NCBI GenBank assembly: GCA_016235445.1
Contig: JACRLB010000029.1
Coordinates: forward strand, 123,542 to 187,541
Reading direction: 5' to 3'
Length of the DNA: 64,000 nt
Origin: Chloroflexota bacterium
Lineage (GTDB): Bacteria; Chloroflexota; Anaerolineae; Anaerolineales; Villigracilaceae
Part shown: positions 1-8,770 of the stretch, piece after piece
Layout: each line of letters starts with the position of its first letter
Numbering within the stretch: position 1 is the first letter of the stretch
Notes under the pieces: generated by a model
Told to the model about the DNA's origin: nothing
Databases searched by the model: none
The model's input: the letters and a program-made list of their open reading frames with translations, nothing else
Made by a program: the position numbers and the translations under genes

Positions 1-683
1 AGGGGGAGGACTGGGATTTCGATGCCCGCCATTTTGCTGATCTGATTTGACCACGGCCCTGCGACATTAAGTACCGCGCGCGTCTTGATTCCGCCGACGC
101 TTGTTCGCACCTCTTCCACATTCCCTCCGCTGATAGTGATTCCAATCACCTCCGCGCCGCTGACGGTTTTGACCCCCATCTTTTGCGCCGCGCTGATGTA
201 TCCCATCACCACACTGTTCGGGTCAACCGTGCCGTCCTTTTGGTTGAACGTGCCTGCGATGGCGTCATCGAATTTCATCAGCGGCAATCGCGCGCGAACT
301 TCATCCCCGCTCAAGAACTGAGTTGGCACACCGAGTTTATTTTGCATTTCTGCATTGTGCTTGAACCTGGCGGCTTCTTTTTCATTTGTCGCCACGAGCA
401 AATATCCGCACTGCCTGTAGTTGACGTCCTGCCCGATCTCCTCCTTGAAGCGTTCGATCATCGGCAAACTTTCAATGGACAACTTGACATTGATCTCTGT
501 CGAGAATTGATAGCGTACCCCGCCCGCGCATCTGCCCGTTGCGCCTGTGCCGAAGAAATCCTCTTTTTCAAGCAGGACGATATTTTGCCCAGCGATGCCG
601 CGTTTTGCAAGATGATACGCCGCGCTGGCCCCCATCACGCCGCCCCCGATAATGACAATGTCTGCTGTATTTGGTATGTTCAT
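1..683 (-). CDS. FAD-dependent oxidoreductase (DAO family), 3' part beyond the window
   Basis: The first 227 codons of a flavin amine or amino-acid oxidase of the DAO (glycine/sarcosine oxidase-like) family are visible; the C-terminus lies beyond position 1. The N-terminus carries the dinucleotide-binding motif IIGGGVMGASAAYHLAKRG (residues about 9-27), followed by LLEKEDFFGTGATGRCAGGVR, typical of the FAD contact region of sarcosine/dimethylglycine oxidases. The chosen ATG (681-683) comes 76 nt after livF on the same strand. Placement at the end of an amino-acid ABC operon suggests it oxidises the imported amino acid or a methylated amine, but the substrate cannot be read from this fragment. 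Confidence 0.85.
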   Translation of the reverse strand, partial: MNIPNTADIVIIGGGVMGASAAYHLAKRGIAGQNIVLLEKEDFFGTGATGRCAGGVRYQFSTEINVKLSIESLPMIERFKEEIGQDVNYRQCGYLLVATNEKEAARFKHNAEMQNKLGVPTQFLSGDEVRARLPLMKFDDAIAGTFNQKDGTVDPNSVVMGYISAAQKMGVKTVSGAEVIGITISGGNVEEVRTSVGGIKTRAVLNVAGPWSNQISKMAGIEIPVLP

Positions 684-692
684 GTTATTTTA

Positions 693-738
693 CAAAGAGA
701 CCCGCTTTCAGCTTTTGGCAGAAAACGGGTCTCACTTG
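693..738 (-). terminator. Hairpin between livF and the oxidoreductase
   Basis: An inverted repeat with arms GAGACCCG (697-704) and CGGGTCTC (726-733), extended by CAA/TTG outer pairs, lies between the livF stop and the oxidoreductase start. There is no strong U-tract on the minus strand, so it may be an attenuator or an RNA processing site rather than a full terminator. Confidence 0.4.
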
Positions 739-758
739 TCTGTTTGGTTGAAAAGGCG

Positions 759-1475
759 CTAATCGATACCGAGATATGATTTTTGAACCATCTCATTTTT
801 CTTGAGCTTGGCGGCGTCATCGGTGAGGACGATACTGCCAGTCTGGAGCACGTACCCGCGGTGGGCAATGGAGAGCGCCATGAGGGCATTTTGTTCCACG
901 AGCAAAATCGTGGTGCCCTGCTCGTTCAACTTTTTGATGGTGTCGAAGATCACATCCACCAGCACAGGTGCGAGGCCCATGGAGGGTTCGTCGAGCATGA
1001 GGATGCGCGGGTTCTGCATGAGTCCGCGCCCGATGGCGAGCATTTGCTGTTCGCCGCCCGAGAGCGTCCCGCCAAATTGGGAGATGCGTTCCTTCAAACG
1101 CGGGAACAGTTCAAAGGTCAGATCGAGGCGGTCTTTGATGATTTTCTGGTCATTGACAGTGAACGCACCCATCTCCAGATTTTCCTGCACGGTCAATTTG
1201 GGGAAGATGCCGCGCCCCTCAGGGACGTGCCCTACACCCTGGCTGACGACGATGTGCGGTTCGGTGTGGGTGATGTCTTTTCCGTCAAGGTGAACCTTTC
1301 CCTCGCGGGCGTGGATGAGGCCTGAAATGGTGCGCAGGGTTGTGCTTTTTCCAGCGCCGTTGGAGCCAATCAGGGTTACGATCTCGCCTTCTTCCACGTG
1401 AAGGGAGATTCCCTGTAAGGCGTGGATATGCCCGTAATAGGAATGGACGTTTGTGAGTTCAAGTAATTTTCCCAT
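759..1475 (-). CDS. livF: Branched-chain amino acid ABC transporter ATPase LivF
   Basis: Second ATPase of a LIV-type importer, 238 aa, the family's normal length. Walker A is GSNGAGKST (residues 37-45), the signature LSGGEQQ is near residue 138 and Walker B is ILMLDEPSMGLAP, with the SMGLAP tail that characterises LivF. The start at 1475 is preferred over an upstream in-frame ATG because it has an AGGAG ribosome-binding site 8 nt before it and begins just 10 nt after the livG stop. It forms the cytoplasmic motor with LivG under the LivH/LivM channel. Substrate specificity depends on the binding protein and is not fixed by this gene. Confidence 0.95.
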   Translation of the reverse strand: MGKLLELTNVHSYYGHIHALQGISLHVEEGEIVTLIGSNGAGKSTTLRTISGLIHAREGKVHLDGKDITHTEPHIVVSQGVGHVPEGRGIFPKLTVQENLEMGAFTVNDQKIIKDRLDLTFELFPRLKERISQFGGTLSGGEQQMLAIGRGLMQNPRILMLDEPSMGLAPVLVDVIFDTIKKLNEQGTTILLVEQNALMALSIAHRGYVLQTGSIVLTDDAAKLKKNEMVQKSYLGID

Positions 1476-1485
1476 GCGGATTCTC

Positions 1486-2265
1486 CTAGTCCTTCGATGA
1501 GGCGGCTTCACGGCCAAGGTAGGCTTCGATCACGCGCTGGTTCTTGCGGATTTCCTGGGGTGAGCCCTCGGCAATTTTTTCGCCGTAGTCCATTACGGTG
1601 ATGTGTTCTGAAATGCCCATGACCACGCGCATGTCATGTTCGATGAGCAGGATGGTGATTCCCTTTTCATCACGAATGCGGCGGAACAATTTGATTGCGT
1701 CTTCGGTCTCGTTCGGGTTCATCCCTGCCGTGGGTTCATCGAGCAGTAACAAGGTCGGGTTGGCGGCGAGGGCGCGCGCAATTTCGATGCGGCGTTGTCC
1801 GCCGTAGGGCAGGTTGCGGGCCAGTTCATTCCCAACATTTTTCAAGCCGACATATTCCATCAGGTCGCTTGCTTTTTGTTCCGCCTCTTTTTCCTCGGCA
1901 TGGAATTTTTTCGAGCGGAAGAGTGCATCGAGGGCGTTTTGCTTTAATCGGATGTGCATTCCAACAAGAATGTTCTCGATTACCGTCATGCTTCCGAATA
2001 AACGGATATTTTGGAATGTGCGGGATATGCCGCGCGCCGAGACCTGGTCTGGCCGCAGGCCGATGAGCGAATGATCTTTGAACATGATCTCGCCCTCCTC
2101 CGGCCTGTAGATTCCGGTGAGGCTGTTGAAGAAGGTTGTCTTCCCCGCGCCATTGGGGCCGATAATGCTGACAATGTGCCCTTCATCCACGGAGAAGGTC
2201 ATCTTGTTGACGGCAACAAGGCCGCCGAAGCGTTTTATAACATTGGTTGTTTGCAGGAGGCTCAT
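1486..2265 (-). CDS. livG: Branched-chain amino acid ABC transporter ATPase LivG
   Basis: First ATPase of the LIV-type importer, 259 aa. Walker A GPNGAGKTT lies near residues 36-44, Walker B is LLLLDEPTAGMNP, and the signature is the LivG-type NLPYGGQRR instead of canonical LSGGQ, as is usual for this subunit. The C-terminal region ends in the LivG-like YLGREA. It lies 13 nt after livM and 10 nt before livF, consistent with one operon transcribed from livK through livF on the minus strand. Confidence 0.95.
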   Translation of the reverse strand: MSLLQTTNVIKRFGGLVAVNKMTFSVDEGHIVSIIGPNGAGKTTFFNSLTGIYRPEEGEIMFKDHSLIGLRPDQVSARGISRTFQNIRLFGSMTVIENILVGMHIRLKQNALDALFRSKKFHAEEKEAEQKASDLMEYVGLKNVGNELARNLPYGGQRRIEIARALAANPTLLLLDEPTAGMNPNETEDAIKLFRRIRDEKGITILLIEHDMRVVMGISEHITVMDYGEKIAEGSPQEIRKNQRVIEAYLGREAASSKD

Positions 2266-2278
2266 AAGTCACTTCCAC

Positions 2279-3616
2279 CTATTCTTTGTCTTCGACGAGT
2301 TCGCGTTTACGGCGCTCGGCGGGGATGAGGCCTGACGGGCGGAATATCATCATTACAACCAGGATGATGCCGAAAACGAGTTTTTGATATTTGGCTGGGT
2401 CCAACTGGTTGGAAAGGTCCTTCCAGGCAAAATTTATGATCGGGATGACAGCGTCGCTTTGGCGAAGTTCGCTCAGGTAAAGCGAGAAATTTTGCAGAAC
2501 CTGGATGTTGAGAATGACGACGGCTGACGCGCCAAAGATCACGCCTGGAATACTGCCGAGACCGCCGAGGATCACCATGGTCAACACACCGATGGATTGC
2601 AGGAAGGAGAAAGTTTCGGGGCTGACGAAGGTGCGGTTGGCGGCGTATAATGCGCCCATGGCGCCTGCAAAGGAAGCGCCGGCCGCGAAGGCGGCGAGTT
2701 TCATTTTTACAAGTGGAATGCCCATGGCTATGGCGGCAGTTTCATCTTCGCGGATGGCTGTCCAGGCACGGCCGATGCGGGAATCTTCCAGGCGTGTTGC
2801 AACTGTGATGGCGATCATAATGATGATCAACGCCAGGAAGTAGAAAAACACATTGTAGAATTCCGCTTCGGAGGGGACGTGTCCAACGATGGGGGTGAGC
2901 AGGTTGCGGATGGGGCTTAGAATGAATTCAGGCGGAAGCGGCGGGCGCTGAATGGGAGTGATCCCTTGCGGCCCGTTTGTGAGGTTGATCGGTTTATCGA
3001 GGTTGAGGGCCAACACGCGAATGACTTCGCCAAACCCAAGCGTGACGATTGCAAGGTAATCCCCGCGCAGGCGAAGGACTGGCAAGCCAAGCAAAATCCC
3101 TGCGAGGGCGGCAAGACCAACCCCAAGAAATAGGAATAACCAAAAATAGTTGGGTGAAAGTGCAAATTCCGCGCCAGCGGGCGCCGCCCCTGGGATGGAA
3201 TGCAATAAAGAGAGTTGCTTTGAGCCAAAGATTGCCCATGTATAGGCCCCGACAGCGTAAAACGCAACATATCCAAGATCCAACAAGCCTGCCATACCGA
3301 TCACGATATTCAACCCAAGCGCGAGGGCGGCAAAGACGGCCATTTGGAAGATTACTTCAAGATAAAAGATGTTGCGAATGCCGAGTACCGGCAAAATCAC
3401 AATGACCAGAATCAACCCAATGAAGGTTTTTACTTTCATGTTTATCTTCATGAAATAAACCAGCAGAGGACAGAGCATCAAGGTAAGGAAGGCGCTTAAC
3501 GATCTTGGGCTTTGATATACGCTTATGGTCCCGGCGATCAAAAGACCAAGCGTAATGAAGATGGGCCAGAAACCGCTATTGGCTTTCTTGTACAATTCGC
3601 TGAAAAATGTTTTCAT
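2279..3616 (-). CDS. livM: Branched-chain amino acid ABC transporter permease LivM
   Basis: Inner-membrane permease of 445 aa, a little long for LivM because of an extra hydrophobic N-terminus. About ten membrane segments are visible. The family signatures GLNIVIGMAGLLDLGYVAF (about residue 102-120), LRLRGDYLAIVTLGFGEVIR and ILGGLGSIPGVIFGA are present. The C-terminus ends with the conserved IFRPSGLIPAERRKREL. It pairs with LivH to make the transmembrane path. Start ATG at 3614-3616 follows an AGGAAAAGG purine stretch. Confidence 0.94.
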   Translation of the reverse strand: MKTFFSELYKKANSGFWPIFITLGLLIAGTISVYQSPRSLSAFLTLMLCPLLVYFMKINMKVKTFIGLILVIVILPVLGIRNIFYLEVIFQMAVFAALALGLNIVIGMAGLLDLGYVAFYAVGAYTWAIFGSKQLSLLHSIPGAAPAGAEFALSPNYFWLFLFLGVGLAALAGILLGLPVLRLRGDYLAIVTLGFGEVIRVLALNLDKPINLTNGPQGITPIQRPPLPPEFILSPIRNLLTPIVGHVPSEAEFYNVFFYFLALIIIMIAITVATRLEDSRIGRAWTAIREDETAAIAMGIPLVKMKLAAFAAGASFAGAMGALYAANRTFVSPETFSFLQSIGVLTMVILGGLGSIPGVIFGASAVVILNIQVLQNFSLYLSELRQSDAVIPIINFAWKDLSNQLDPAKYQKLVFGIILVVMMIFRPSGLIPAERRKRELVEDKE

Positions 3617-3643
3617 GGTGGGTTGCCTTTTCCTGAAAACGAA

Positions 3644-4777
3644 TTATGCCTTCTGTCCAACGGTTTGACCAAGCAAACCGGATGGACGAAGAATGAGCAC
3701 AAGGATCAAAACGGCAAAAGCGAAAATGTCCTTGTATTCCGCGCCGAAAGCGCCATTCGTAAATGTGGAGAGATAAGAAGCGCTGAATGATTCAAGCAAG
3801 CCCAGGATCAACCCGCCAAGTAATGCGCCTGTCAAATTTCCAATGCCGCCGAGTACTGCGGCTGTAAAAGCTTTCAAGCCGGGGAAGAAACCCACAAATG
3901 GATCCAGCTTGGTGGCTTTCAAGGCAAAAAGCACGCCTGCCGCGCCGCCTAACGCGCCGCCGATCAGGAATGTGATCGAGATGATCATGTTGACGTTAAT
4001 TCCCATCAAACTTGCTGACGGACGGTCCTGGGCGACGGCTCGAATGGCCTTGCCTACCTTCGTGCCGTTCACCAGGTAATTCAACCCGACCAGCATAATC
4101 ACGGTGACGCCAACCAGCAGGATGGATTTGATTTGGAATCGCAGCGGGGTCGCTATACCGGGCACCGCTAAAATCAGAAATTCATCGAAAGTTCCAAAGT
4201 TGGGCAGAATGACATTGAACTCGCCCGTTGTCAGGCTGAGGATGAGGCGGACAGCATCCTGCAAAAAGAAGGACATGCCAATGGCGGAAATAAGAGGCAC
4301 CAGCCGTGGGGCGCCGCGCAAAGGCTTGTATGCCACCCGTTCCACCGTCACAGCCAGCGAGCCTGAGATGACCATCCCTAATAGAATTGCGAGCGCAATG
4401 ATTACATACTGATTCATGGTTTGCAGGGCGCCCGTGTGATCAAAATAAGCCATTAGTTCAACGCCAACGATTCCCCCGACCATGAAGATTTCACTGTGCG
4501 AAAAATTGATGAACTCCAAAACACCATAGACCATGGTATAGCCCAGGGCAATGGTGGAATACACAAAACCAATGGTCAACCCGTTAATTACCACCTGTGG
4601 AAGAATCAATAAAACCCGTTCCACAAGATCAAATTCTGTCATAAATCCACGAAAAATATACGCGAGTAGGACAGTAAAAAGAGACAGGACTAGACTCGCT
4701 CCCAATGCAAAAACAATAATTTGCCCGATCGGAAAGAGGATGAATTTGTAAAAGGGGTTTGATGTGAATTGTTTCAT
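3644..4777 (-). CDS. livH: Branched-chain amino acid ABC transporter permease LivH
   Basis: Inner-membrane permease, 377 aa. An N-terminal segment of about 70 residues with two extra hydrophobic stretches precedes the LivH core, which starts near VINGLTIGFVYSTIALGYTM and carries GVLEFINFSHSEIFMVGG, the helix-breaking EAA-like region FLIGGALGGAAGVLF and LGGIGNLTGALLGG. It ends with LRPSGLLGQTVGQKA. The gene sits 27 nt before livM. The long intergenic gap with livK (80 bp) contains a strong hairpin that could lower permease expression relative to the binding protein. Confidence 0.94.
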   Translation of the reverse strand: MKQFTSNPFYKFILFPIGQIIVFALGASLVLSLFTVLLAYIFRGFMTEFDLVERVLLILPQVVINGLTIGFVYSTIALGYTMVYGVLEFINFSHSEIFMVGGIVGVELMAYFDHTGALQTMNQYVIIALAILLGMVISGSLAVTVERVAYKPLRGAPRLVPLISAIGMSFFLQDAVRLILSLTTGEFNVILPNFGTFDEFLILAVPGIATPLRFQIKSILLVGVTVIMLVGLNYLVNGTKVGKAIRAVAQDRPSASLMGINVNMIISITFLIGGALGGAAGVLFALKATKLDPFVGFFPGLKAFTAAVLGGIGNLTGALLGGLILGLLESFSASYLSTFTNGAFGAEYKDIFAFAVLILVLILRPSGLLGQTVGQKA

Positions 4778-4808
4778 TTCTTCAATACCTGTCCTTTTAT
4801 ATTAATGA

Positions 4809-4836
4809 ACCTCTCTCCCTTTGCAGGGAGAGAGGT
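4809..4836 (-). terminator. 12-bp stem hairpin between livK-like and livH genes
   Basis: Perfect inverted repeat ACCTCTCTCCCT (4809-4820) and AGGGAGAGAGGT (4825-4836) around a 4-nt loop. The U-tract is better on the plus strand (TTTTC) than on the minus strand, so on the minus transcript it is more likely a partial terminator or a 3'-end stabiliser of the binding-protein mRNA. Confidence 0.6.
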
Positions 4837-4856
4837 TTTCGTGCCCTTACTAAAAC

Positions 4857-6122
4857 TTATTTGCCGGGGGATGCCAGATCGAAGGAGGCAATGATCTCGT
4901 TCGAGCCCCATGTATCTTTGGAAGTGGCGTTGACTTTGATGATGAAGTACTTGGCAAGCGGAAGATCGCCGATTTCATCGAAGGCGATTGTGCTGGTGAG
5001 GCCTTCGTAGCTAATAGCGCGGATGGCTTCAGCAACCTGAGCGCGGGTGGGGGTGCCACCAGCGGCCTCAGCGGCGGCTTTGATCGAGGCTAAACAAATG
5101 CCCATGGCATCGTAAGCTTGAGCGGCATAAGCCTCAGGTGCAGCGCCGAACTTGGCGGTGTAGTCTGTAGCAAATGTGGCGGCCGCGGGATAGGCGCTAA
5201 CGGGGCCAGCAACGGTGGTGTAAGCCATACCGCCGCCGGAGGTCAAAGCATCACCAGCCAAATCGGCCAGATCGCTTGAATCCATACCATCGGTGCCGAG
5301 GAAGGTGCCTTCGTAGCCGGCTTCGCGAGCCTGCTTGAAGAACACGCCAGCCTGGTTGTAGATACCGGCGAAGAACACTACATCAGGGGCAGCGGCAACG
5401 AGCGGGGTGACGATGGCGTCAAAGTTGGCGGTTTCTTCGGTGCCAACAAAATCCACTACTGTGATGGCATCTTCTTCAGCGGCAACGCGGAAGAATTCAG
5501 CCACACCCTGACCGTAAGCGGTCTTGTCGTGGATGATGTAAACGGACTTGGCGCCAAGAGTGCTGAAAGCATATTCTTCAGCGGCAGGAGCCTGAACGTC
5601 ATCACGGCCCACAACACGGTTGACTTCGAGGTAACCACGGGTGGTCACAACGGGGTTGGTGTTGGCGGGGGAAATGAAAGCCAAACCAGCGGTGTGATAT
5701 TCCTCGGATGAGGGGATCATAACGCCGGAGTTCAAGTGACCAACGCCGCACAGGATCTCGGAATCAGCAACAATGTTCTTGGCATTCGCAACGCCGACAT
5801 CAGGGGTGGCCTGATCATCATACGGGGCGAGCTGGACATCATAGCCCATGGCGGCCAATTCGCCGCCCAATTGTTCGAGAGCCAATTCAGCGCCCTGCTT
5901 GATGGCAACGCCGAGCAGGGACTGACCGCCAGAGAGCGGGCTCTGGGTCGCAATCTTAATGGTGCCCATGGAAACAACAGGGGCTTCAGTCGGGGCTTCG
6001 GTTGCAACGGGCGCTTCGGTTACGACGGGCGCTTCAGTCGCGGCGGGGGGTTGTCCGCAGGCGGCGAGCACCATGCTGGCAAGTACCAACACGGATAGTA
6101 AAGCGAGTAAACGCTTATTCAT
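4857..6122 (-). CDS. Branched-chain amino acid ABC transporter substrate-binding lipoprotein
   Basis: Periplasmic-binding-protein-like receptor (LivJ/LivK, type I fold), 421 aa. A lipoprotein signal peptide ends in the lipobox VLAAC with Cys22 as the lipidated residue, followed by a Pro/Thr/Glu/Ala linker (residues 25-50) and then IKIATQSPLSGGQSLLG, the typical start of the LivK domain. GVGHLNSGVMIPSSE and FISPANTNPVVTTRG match the ligand-binding strands of the family. It is the first gene of the minus-strand operon. The ligand is probably a branched-chain or other hydrophobic amino acid, or an amide; sequence alone does not decide. Confidence 0.92.
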   Translation of the reverse strand: MNKRLLALLSVLVLASMVLAACGQPPAATEAPVVTEAPVATEAPTEAPVVSMGTIKIATQSPLSGGQSLLGVAIKQGAELALEQLGGELAAMGYDVQLAPYDDQATPDVGVANAKNIVADSEILCGVGHLNSGVMIPSSEEYHTAGLAFISPANTNPVVTTRGYLEVNRVVGRDDVQAPAAEEYAFSTLGAKSVYIIHDKTAYGQGVAEFFRVAAEEDAITVVDFVGTEETANFDAIVTPLVAAAPDVVFFAGIYNQAGVFFKQAREAGYEGTFLGTDGMDSSDLADLAGDALTSGGGMAYTTVAGPVSAYPAAATFATDYTAKFGAAPEAYAAQAYDAMGICLASIKAAAEAAGGTPTRAQVAEAIRAISYEGLTSTIAFDEIGDLPLAKYFIIKVNATSKDTWGSNEIIASFDLASPGK

Positions 6123-6393
6123 TTCTGTACTCCTCCAAAATTATGTTAGGTGAATTCAATTTCCCGCACATGCGGGTGGATACAGGCAGTGGACAATACT
6201 ACGGATGTCGGCCTCACCTCCTTTTCGTGAGATACATATATAAAGAAAGCCTTTAAAAAACCCTTTTTTCTGGATTTTTCTCAGGCTCAACCTTTCACCA
6301 CTAATAAAAAGCCTTGCATTTTTATTAAGCAATAATAATAAGGTGGTTTTTGGATTAGGTCAAGTCTTTGTGTCTAGACTTTTAATGTAAGCC
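6123..6393. other. AT-rich intergenic region upstream of the liv operon
   Basis: This holds the probable promoter region of the minus-strand liv operon and the 3' end of the cNMP-binding gene. It is much more AT-rich than its surroundings. An 8-bp inverted repeat AATAAAAA (6303-6310) and TTTTTATT (6319-6326) around an 8-nt GC-rich loop could act as a terminator for the gene at 6394-6885. No coding signal is seen. Confidence 0.5.
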
Positions 6394-6885
6394 TTAAAGA
6401 GCGTTGTGCGGCTTGTATAAAAGCTGTTCGCGGATGCGCAAATCTGTGTTGCGGATTTTCATCGCCAGGTCTGCCGCGAGGTTGTGCATCAAGCGATACC
6501 CCAGTTGCGGATAGGTCTCGCACAACATGATCAATTTGTCTCGTTGGATAACGAGCAGGCGTGTATCTTTTTGAGCGGCTTTTGCAGAAGCCGACCGCAA
6601 GCCTTCGTCTACCAATGCCACTTCTCCAAATGACTGCCCCCTGCGCAACCGTGCAACCGCCGTCTCTTTTTTTTCAAGATCCCCAGTGGTACTGCGGTTG
6701 ATCAAAATATCCACCTCACCCTGCACGATCACATATAATTCCTTACTACTGCTGTTTTCGTGAAAAACAATCTCCCCAGAATTGTAAACAATTTCCTGGC
6801 ACAAGTTTCCAACCAATTCCAATTGGGTAGGTGTGAATTGGTAAAAAATATCACTTTGTTTCAGAAAGTTGATGACGTTATTCAT
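6394..6885 (-). CDS. Cyclic nucleotide-binding domain protein (stand-alone)
   Basis: Protein of 163 aa made of a single cNMP-binding (CRP/PKA-R type) beta-roll: GEIVFHENSSSKELYVIVQG (residues 36-55) and RRGQSFGEVALVDEGLRSAS (about 81-100) match the barrel and the phosphate-binding cassette, where FGE-A-L and the Arg in RSASAKA are the cyclic-phosphate contacts. It has no helix-turn-helix, so it is not a complete CRP regulator; a role as a cAMP-responsive adaptor or regulatory subunit is inferred. ATG at 6885 has AAGGA about 10 nt upstream. An adenylate cyclase gene is at 28090-29310. Confidence 0.85.
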   Translation of the reverse strand: MNNVINFLKQSDIFYQFTPTQLELVGNLCQEIVYNSGEIVFHENSSSKELYVIVQGEVDILINRSTTGDLEKKETAVARLRRGQSFGEVALVDEGLRSASAKAAQKDTRLLVIQRDKLIMLCETYPQLGYRLMHNLAADLAMKIRNTDLRIREQLLYKPHNAL

Positions 6886-6945
6886 ATTGGGAAAATCCTT
6901 TGCACGAGTTTAGCATATTCATGGATGAAGTGCAACGCTTCTCTC

Positions 6946-8352
6946 TTAAGGGTAGGCCTGATTCAGCCAATCGAGCGGATCCACCTGGATGCCGTTCACC
7001 CACAACTCCCAATGCAAATGCGCCCCGGTTGCGCGCCCCGTCCCGCCTACGAGGCCAATCACCTGATTTTGCTCCACCATGTCGCCTACCTGCACCAGAA
7101 TCGCGGATTGATGCCAGAAGCCGCTGTACACCCCCCAGCCATGGTCAAGGATGGTGGCGTTGCCGCGCACCGTCCACGGGCCTGCGAATACCACCCGCCC
7201 GGCTGCCGGGGCAGTGATGGCAAGCCCGTCTCCGCCGCCGAAATCCAGGCCTGTGTGAAAGCCTTGTGCCTGCAATTCGGTCCCCTTGCCAATGTAAGTG
7301 CGGCGGCTTCCATATCGTGAGGTGAAATACGTTGATTCAGCGTAGGCAATGGCCGGGGAAATAAAGTCACCAGCCCAAAGTTTAGAGGGAGACGCGGATG
7401 CTGTGAGGTTAATCAACTGTTGCAGTTCAGGCTCGGTGGAGGCTGGGTCAATGGTGGCTGGGTCTACTACAAGTAGGGGGTCGTCTGGGTAGTTGCCCGA
7501 GATGATCAAAATCATTTGCTCGTAGGATTGTGCGCGGCCATCGGGCAGGGTGGCATCCAGCCGCAAGGGATACACCCCCGGCTCCAGCAGGGCGTGGACT
7601 CCTTGCAGGGCAATCTGGGCGCCGTTTTCATCTGTAAAAAAGTTGAGGGGATGGTCAACCAGCAGGCCGCTTAATGTAACGCCGGGAATGGTCTGTGTTT
7701 TAATAACGCCAGTGCCGCCTTGCTTGATGGGCAGGTCGCGGATTTCTGCACTGAGGAAGGCGGATGGTAAACCGGTTGCGGCTGGCCCGTTACTTTCGCC
7801 GGGTGCAAAAAGGGTGTCGCCGGGTAAGCCGTCCCATGAACCGTTCAGGCTGTTGATGTCTGCGAGCGTCCAGACATCGGTGTTGTTTTTTACCGCCAAT
7901 TCCAGCAGTGATTCGCCCTCGGTGGGGGAAGTGCGTTTGTTATTTTTGCTTTCACCCTGCCCGGGGAGGATCATGCTTACGCCCACGTAAAATTCACTTG
8001 GGCTGACGACATGATTGAGTCTTCTGAACAGGCTCTCAGGTACTTGCGTCTGGCGCATGAGACTGCGGTACGAATCGCCGAAGTTGATCAGCTCGGTACT
8101 TAATAGCCCGCTAATTCCTTCCAGCCCTGGTATCACCAGTTGCTGGCCGGCAGTTAGTTGATTTGCATCCGTAATTCCGTTGGCTTCCATTAGTACAGCC
8201 ATGCTTATATTGAAGCGCGCCGCAATGGAGGAAAGGCTGTCGCCTGGCTGTACGATGTAAACAGGCCCGTTGATTTCCTGAGCCTGAACAGGCTGGGAGG
8301 AAAGGAGCAGGCTTGCTAATAGAAAAATAATCAGGATTGCGCGTTTATACAT
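6946..8352 (-). CDS. Secreted LysM and M23 (LytM-type) peptidoglycan peptidase
   Basis: Exported cell-wall endopeptidase-like protein of 468 aa. The ATG at 8352 gives a clear signal peptide (MYKRAILIIFLLASLLLSS, cleaved near VQAQE) and follows GGTGGAA. A LysM domain (YIVQPGDSLSSIAARFN) is at about residues 32-75, and a second, weaker LysM-like stretch (GESLLELAVKNNTDVWTLAD) follows. The C-terminal M23 domain has HTGLDFGGGDG (first metal ligands H and D) and GAHLHWELWVNG (HxH pair). It overlaps the upstream DUF192 gene by 8 nt, so the two are co-translated. Confidence 0.9.
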   Translation of the reverse strand: MYKRAILIIFLLASLLLSSQPVQAQEINGPVYIVQPGDSLSSIAARFNISMAVLMEANGITDANQLTAGQQLVIPGLEGISGLLSTELINFGDSYRSLMRQTQVPESLFRRLNHVVSPSEFYVGVSMILPGQGESKNNKRTSPTEGESLLELAVKNNTDVWTLADINSLNGSWDGLPGDTLFAPGESNGPAATGLPSAFLSAEIRDLPIKQGGTGVIKTQTIPGVTLSGLLVDHPLNFFTDENGAQIALQGVHALLEPGVYPLRLDATLPDGRAQSYEQMILIISGNYPDDPLLVVDPATIDPASTEPELQQLINLTASASPSKLWAGDFISPAIAYAESTYFTSRYGSRRTYIGKGTELQAQGFHTGLDFGGGDGLAITAPAAGRVVFAGPWTVRGNATILDHGWGVYSGFWHQSAILVQVGDMVEQNQVIGLVGGTGRATGAHLHWELWVNGIQVDPLDWLNQAYP

Positions 8353-8725
8353 TCTTGAGTTCCACCTTGTCGCCGATTTCATAATCCCCAAAGCGTTCGG
8401 GGTGGATTTCCAGGGTGTATTTTGCATCTGCCTTGGGGAAGTAGGCGGGACGCCATGATTTCGCGATGACTTTATCCACGACGGTCATTTCCGAGTTGAT
8501 CCAAAAGACGGCCAGATCGAACGGCACGAAGAGCATGTGGATGGAAGTGTCGAGGCGTGAATTCTGCTTTTCGACGAGAAGCAGGCCTTCGTTAAGAGAG
8601 AGGCGTTTACGGAACATGAGTCCGCGCAATTTGCAGAGGAATGAGTCGCAATATCCCACCTGCGCGGGATGTTCGATGGTTTTCTTCAGGTTTTCGATGG
8701 TGACGAGGCGGGGCATGGGTATCAT
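8345..8725 (-). CDS. DUF192 family protein
   Basis: Small protein of up to 126 aa of the DUF192 family, recognised by FLCKLRGLMFRKRLSLNEGLLLV, then HMLFVPFDLAVFWINSEMTVVDKVIA and AKYTLEIHPERFGDYEIGDKVEL. The function of DUF192 proteins is not established. The start is uncertain: ATG at 8725 or at 8716 (MPRLVTIENL), neither with a ribosome-binding site. The first ATG follows directly on the TTTT of a terminator-type hairpin (8730-8753). The stop overlaps the LysM/M23 gene. Confidence 0.85.
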   Translation of the reverse strand: MIPMPRLVTIENLKKTIEHPAQVGYCDSFLCKLRGLMFRKRLSLNEGLLLVEKQNSRLDTSIHMLFVPFDLAVFWINSEMTVVDKVIAKSWRPAYFPKADAKYTLEIHPERFGDYEIGDKVELKNV

Positions 8726-8729
8726 AAAA

Positions 8730-8753
8730 CCGGGCGGCTGATTTGCCGCCCGG
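8730..8753 (-). terminator. Intrinsic terminator of the response regulator gene
   Basis: Perfect 9-bp GC-rich stem CCGGGCGGC / GCCGCCCGG with a 6-nt loop, followed on the minus strand by TTTTATG. The U-tract runs straight into the first possible start codon of the DUF192 gene. Confidence 0.75.
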
Positions 8754-8770
8754 AGGGGAAGATGTTGATT

